A stretch of DNA of 64,000 bases from Epiperipatus broadwayi. Taxonomy: Eukaryota > Onychophora > Udeonychophora > Euonychophora > Peripatidae. A program made the translations under genes and the position numbers. The DNA lies in assembly GCA_028023455.1 (NCBI GenBank), contig JAQFVV010006293.1, positions 1,749,844-1,813,843 on the forward strand. Direction: 5' to 3'. The notes under the pieces are model-generated. The model did not search any database, was not told the DNA's origin, and saw only the letters and a program-made list of their open reading frames with translations. This document shows, piece by piece, positions 60,464 to 64,000 of this stretch (position 1 is the first letter of the stretch; every line of letters starts with the position of its first letter).

Positions 60464-60592
60464 TTAGGAATGTTTTTTAAAAAAATCTTTCCAAATAGGA
60501 GGAAGTTTACATGTGTCATCTCGCTTATTGATACAATCTGGCCTTTTAAGTATCTCAATGGCTTCTCTAATTTTGCTTAATCCACGTTCTTT
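60464..60592 (-). pseudogene. PLE C-terminal fragment (open, 42 codons)
   Basis: On the minus strand an uninterrupted frame reads KERGLSKIREAIEILKRP, then CINKRDDTCKLPPIWKDFF and a TAA at 60464-60466. It resembles the very C-terminal end of Penelope-like proteins, where a conserved (K/R)IREA(I/L) segment is followed by INRD-like and LPPI/Y motifs. The hammerhead-bearing repeats lie immediately on both sides. Sequence downstream of the stop is probably PLE 3' UTR. Confidence 0.65.
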
Positions 60593-60853
60593 CAAATATA
60601 TATAAGTCATGTAACATCTGACTTTATATTATTACTATTATTATTTCTCTGTTGGGGCTTTGGCTAAATTAAATGGCTAAGCCTATTAATATATGGAGTA
60701 TCTGAATTAAGTTCAGGCCCATATAATTTTTTTTAGTTGGACAGCTGACTTTAAAAGCATGTAGATGTCTAAAAGTTTCAGACCTTCTTCTTGACAGTTA
60801 ACCATTAGATAAATGCTTAACTTGAGTTGTTTTTTTTAATCTGGTGTCCTAGC

Positions 60854-60894
60854 TCCTCACTGAAGAGAGCCATAGCTCGAAACTGGTCTGAGAA
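60854..60894 (+). ncRNA. type I hammerhead ribozyme motif, core intact
   Basis: Plus strand: stem I strand UCCUCA (60854-60859), core CUGAAGA (60860-60866), stem II GAGC / CAUA / GCUC (60867-60878), core GAAA (60879-60882), minimal stem III C / UG / G, cleavage triplet GUC (C at 60888), and stem I strand UGAGAA pairing at 5 of 6 positions. Relative to the minus copy at 59607 the stem I 3' strand differs at two sites; combining them suggests an ancestral UGRGGA that pairs fully. Confidence 0.75.
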
Positions 60895-61000
60895 TGGGGG
60901 CAATCCTAAATAGAAATGATTTGAATGTCTTCTCTTGTAGTAGCATTTATCATTTTAAAAAAAAGTTTGTTTAGAGTTTATTAGCATGCTCTTAATTTTA

Positions 61001-62930
61001 TATATGTGGTGAAATTGAAAGCAGCTATCATGGAAGAGATAGATGCCAGGTTACATTAAAAAGGATGTTTTTAAAAGTACCATATTGATTGGTTTTATTG
61101 GAAGGACATCGCTAAATAATAAAGTACAATGTAGGGCTACAATTAGACAAGACGGTAAAGTTTCAAAATGAAAAATTCCTTACATAAGTTAACAAATAGT
61201 ATTGCAAAATGATTTAATAAACAGTTAAAGAACAAATATGTGATAATATGTTAACATATTTATGGCTCATGGAGTGCTTTGTTTGGGTTTTTTTTCTTCT
61301 GGTCTTGACTAACTATACTCATCTATGATTTGTTGCCTATGGTGATGATAAGCTTATAAAATGCTTAAAAAAATAGAGAACTTAATATTAATGATATATA
61401 GATTTTTTTAAAAAAAGAATAATATTGTAATTACAAAATTAAATTAATTTTCAAATAAAAATGACTCAAATAACTGATTTGTAATCAATTTTTAGAAAAA
61501 TATTGTATAGATTTATTAATATATATATATTTATGATTTTTCCCCTTCAAATATTGGCCGGGAGATTTGAAATATAAAATTAGATATACATACATTCTGA
61601 GCATTTAATTATAAAACTTAATTTTAAACAAATTATACATATTCTTAAAAATAAAAAGTATATTTTTAGTATAGCAAATAATTATTTCAACTATATTTTA
61701 GTAAACTGAAATGCAACAAATTAATAATAATAATGATCATTATCAAAGTAAAAAAAAAAAAAAAGTATTTAATTAAAACTATTTTTTTTATATTCTAACT
61801 TAGGATTGAGAATGGCAAATGTTAAAAGATAAAGATTTAGTTACTACCTAATTAAAAAAGCAACTATATATTGGTCAGTTTGATGGAACAATTATACTCA
61901 ACCTGCCCTTTTGTGCTCAAATTTTATTTGATCTCCATTGCAATTGATCATATAATTTTTTTTTATAAGTAGAAAGAGCATAATAACTTGATATCCCCCT
62001 CCCAAACAAATATAAGTAATGTCTCAAAATCTTCGGAAGCAGTTTTATTATGTGTGTGACGATTAATTGTTTTTAATCTTAAAATTCTATATAGTTTATT
62101 TTGTGCTTGATGGTTTTGAATTAATTCATTTCTGGAAAATCACTGGATTGATAATATCACAATCTATCTTCCAGGATAGGAAAATTTGTCTCTGGGATCA
62201 AATGTATTGTGATTTTTAAATTCAATTTTAATGATGATTATTACACATATATATAGAATCCATGTTGAAAATCTTTGTACTAAAAAAAAAAAAATCCGTA
62301 ATGGCTTTTAACTGCTGAGATTTAATCCTATAGAATGAATTTAAAAGTCATTGTAAAAGTGTATTAAGATCAAAGAAAACAAGGTGATTAAGTGTAAAAT
62401 CAATATTTTAAAATGCTTGCTTCCTTTACAACTTAGAAAAGATGAAAGTACTTAATTTCATAACATTCATAAATACACATTCTCGTGAACATATAAACAC
62501 ACACATTATGCTTATGTATATATGTATACAAATAATTTTCAGGTAAGGATACATAAATAATAAAAGTACTATACCTTTTTCATAACTTTATATTTATTTA
62601 TTTTCAGTTCTCATAACTATTTCTTAAATTCTTTCACTTCTTTTTTTTTTTAATCTTTTCTTTGTTACTTTTTAAAATCTTTTTTTTCACTTCACTTTGT
62701 TCATTTATTTTTTATAATTTCTTCCAACACAACCTTTCTTGTCTTTTAAATTCACTCTTCAATATTGTTTTTCATCCATTCAATCATTATTGTAAATATT
62801 CATTTTTCTCACATTGACTGAGGGTCTTACTCACTGCATTTGACTGGCTCCAGTAAAGTTATTTGCTGGAATAATGAGTAGTATTTCTCAATAGTACATA
62901 TACTTTTCATACAATTATATAATTCTACCA
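61001..62930. other. AT-rich sequence, no gene seen
   Basis: Homopolymers, TA tracts and a T/C-rich stretch at about 62575-62800 (ttcttttttt and ttcactt repeated). No protein-like frame. Confidence 0.55.
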
Positions 62931-62933
62931 AAC

Positions 62934-63640
62934 TTGTTCTGTGAGGGGAGCCATCCATTCCAAGTTCCATTTGAACACAAACTTGCAGTCCCGAAAGGTT
63001 ACTTATATAAAAACAAAAAATTATGCAAGCATGAGGCTGATAGAAAAATCAACAGGGAGTCTTATATTAAGGATTTAACAGTTGCGGACAATAATAACCC
63101 ATCTAAACCATGGATAAGCCTGCCTTACATCTCTTGTATTGCAATGAACTTTTGAAAGATCTGTGCAGACATATTCAGAGTTAAGCTTCAGATCGCCCTC
63201 CCCATCATTCAACAATCTTTTTAAACAACACAAAAAACAATACCTTTTGAACACACCAGGTTGTATATAAAATTTTATGTCCTACCCCATTATGTAGTTC
63301 TGTGTACTACAGTGAATTTCACGCTAACAGATCAATGAGAGTTGCCCAGCATTCATATAATAAAACTAAATTAAATAATGAAAACAAATTGATCTTTTTT
63401 GACCATGAGCTGGCTAATGGACACATCTTTTCTCACTCTGATGTAAGAATAGTATGTGCTGAGAGGGATAATAGAAAAAGAAAATATAAAGAAGTTTGGG
63501 TTATTATAAGGGATCCTCATTCCATCAATAGAAAAGATTTCTGTTTTCCATTATTAAAAAGTGGAACATCTAATTTACATACTGTGCCTGATTTACATAT
63601 TGATTTTTCTCACTATATATGCAAACATTTTTAAATCTCT
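62934..63640 (+). pseudogene. Penelope-like element, linker plus GIY-YIG part, plus copy
   Basis: The RT palm is missing. From 62940 the frame gives LAVPKGYLYKNKKLCKHEAD and, at 63090, NPSKPWISLPYIS, both shared with the other two PLE copies. A stop at about 63153 and a frameshift follow. The region around 63235-63300 corresponds to the GIY core. Then VYYSEFHANRS at 63302, FFDHELANGHIFSHSDVRIV (about 63398) and RDPHSINRKDFCFPL (about 63512) carry the rest of the endonuclease, with an ELANGH segment that parallels ELAMGY in the minus copy. The long uninterrupted frame 63302-63634 suggests this copy is younger than the others. Confidence 0.75.
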
Positions 63641-63926
63641 CATTAAAAACAAAGAATCAGCTTGTGTAAATTTGATTAAGGCCTTCAAGAGTGGACATTT
63701 TGGGGCCATAAGATTGGCAACATTTATAAATTTTTCCATTTGGTTACTGAGAAATAAGACTGTCTTCGAAAGTGGAGAAGAATATGACATGATTAAAATG
63801 TCTTTACACTTACTAAAAGAAATTAAAGAATTAGACCAAAAATTTTCTCAGAATTGGATATTCAACCAGACCTGGTCCCTAATAAACCTAAAACAAAGTG
63901 TAGTACCGATGATGAAAATAATATAA
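63561..63926 (+). CDS. unidentified 121-codon frame
   Basis: From about 63640 the frame reads KNKESACVNLIKAFKSGHFG, then LRNKTVFESGEEYDMIKMSL, KEIKELDQKFSQNWIF and ends KQSVVPMMKII with TAA. The composition is mixed and protein-like, with little of the Phe/Asn/Lys monotony seen elsewhere, and it runs directly after the GIY-YIG part. The first ~25 codons overlap the previous frame and are probably spurious. It could be a PLE downstream segment, the N terminus of a neighbouring element or a host exon. I recognise no domain. Confidence 0.4.
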   Translation: MEHLIYILCLIYILIFLTIYANIFKSLIKNKESACVNLIKAFKSGHFGAIRLATFINFSIWLLRNKTVFESGEEYDMIKMSLHLLKEIKELDQKFSQNWIFNQTWSLINLKQSVVPMMKII

Positions 63927-64000
63927 AGTTGTAAATCCACAGATACTGAGAAAATTTCAATGAACCATTTACCTAAAACATTCTAGATAAACTTTATATG

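Larger units (their letters stand above)
59420..61000. mobile_element. inverted cluster of hammerhead-bearing repeats flanking a PLE C-terminal piece
   Basis: Units carry the landmarks 'taaagtcagatgttacatgac', 'gcttgcatttacaaatatgt', 'gctactaca', 'acattcaaatcat', the hammerhead, 'gcatttatctaatggttaac', 'ctgaaacttttagacatct' and 'atatgggcctga'. One minus unit spans about 59440-59860. A second, truncated minus unit (59870-60095) runs into a plus unit (60066-60290). A plus unit is split as 60600-61000. So the region is a nested foldback. Three hammerhead motifs (59607, 60097, 60854) and (TA)n tracts lie within. No coding frame apart from the PLE piece at 60464-60592. Confidence 0.65.

Noticed and set aside
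40-64000. Bacterial-style operons, ribosome binding sites, replication origins
   Set aside because: Gene content, splice-like signals and TE types are eukaryotic; none of these features apply.

Overview
This is an extremely AT-rich (roughly three quarters A+T by eye) eukaryotic window with no intact protein-coding gene. Its content is decayed transposable elements, foldback and tandem repeats, (TA)n tracts and poly-G/poly-C runs, plus a few short exon-like islands. The repeat set (RTE-type LINE, piggyBac, ZBED-type hAT, Penelope-like elements, tRNA-derived sequence, hammerhead-bearing repeats) fits an invertebrate animal. A mollusc, possibly a cephalopod, is my best guess, but this is inference from texture and repeat style, not from a marker gene.

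Layout. 0-6.9 kb: AT-rich sequence holding a ~320-bp repeat family in three copies, one split by a 0.94-kb TTAA-flanked piggyBac-like element, and an exon-like island at 4.7-5.06 kb. 6.9-9.1 kb: a segment visibly richer in CpG. 11.25-14.92 kb: candidate coding exons on + with a degenerate RTE LINE between them. 22-25.4 kb: a palindromic MITE and a TIR-bounded element with an embedded LINE-like remnant. 25.75-26.8 kb: a foldback with hammerhead-like motifs. 27.5-31.2 kb: a nearly complete piggyBac element (TTAA ends, TIRs, broken transposase on -) whose 3' part carries two tandem arrays containing splice-site-like signals. 33.4 kb: a tRNA-Gly-like sequence. 35.0 kb: a 0.6-kb TIR element. 39.6-41.3 kb: a degraded ZBED-like hAT transposase. 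42.1 kb: a palindromic MITE. 48.95-49.68 kb: a direct repeat in which each copy carries a type I hammerhead ribozyme motif on -. 50.5-54.06 kb: exon- and promoter-like sequence on -, then TIR and minisatellite structures. 54.8-63.9 kb: a cluster of Penelope-like element (PLE) fragments in both orientations, interspersed with more hammerhead-bearing repeats.

The most interesting system is the hammerhead family. At 49102-49144 (minus) the conserved core, a 4-bp stem II, a tiny stem III, a GUC cleavage site and a 6-bp stem I all fit, with a second copy 424 nt away in direct repeat. Related, more decayed copies lie at 25.9, 59.6, 60.1 and 60.9 kb, the last three among PLE remnants. Hammerhead motifs are known in PLEs and in animal retrozymes; here PLE pieces and non-coding ribozyme repeats occur side by side, as expected if the PLE machinery mobilises the small ribozyme elements (inference).
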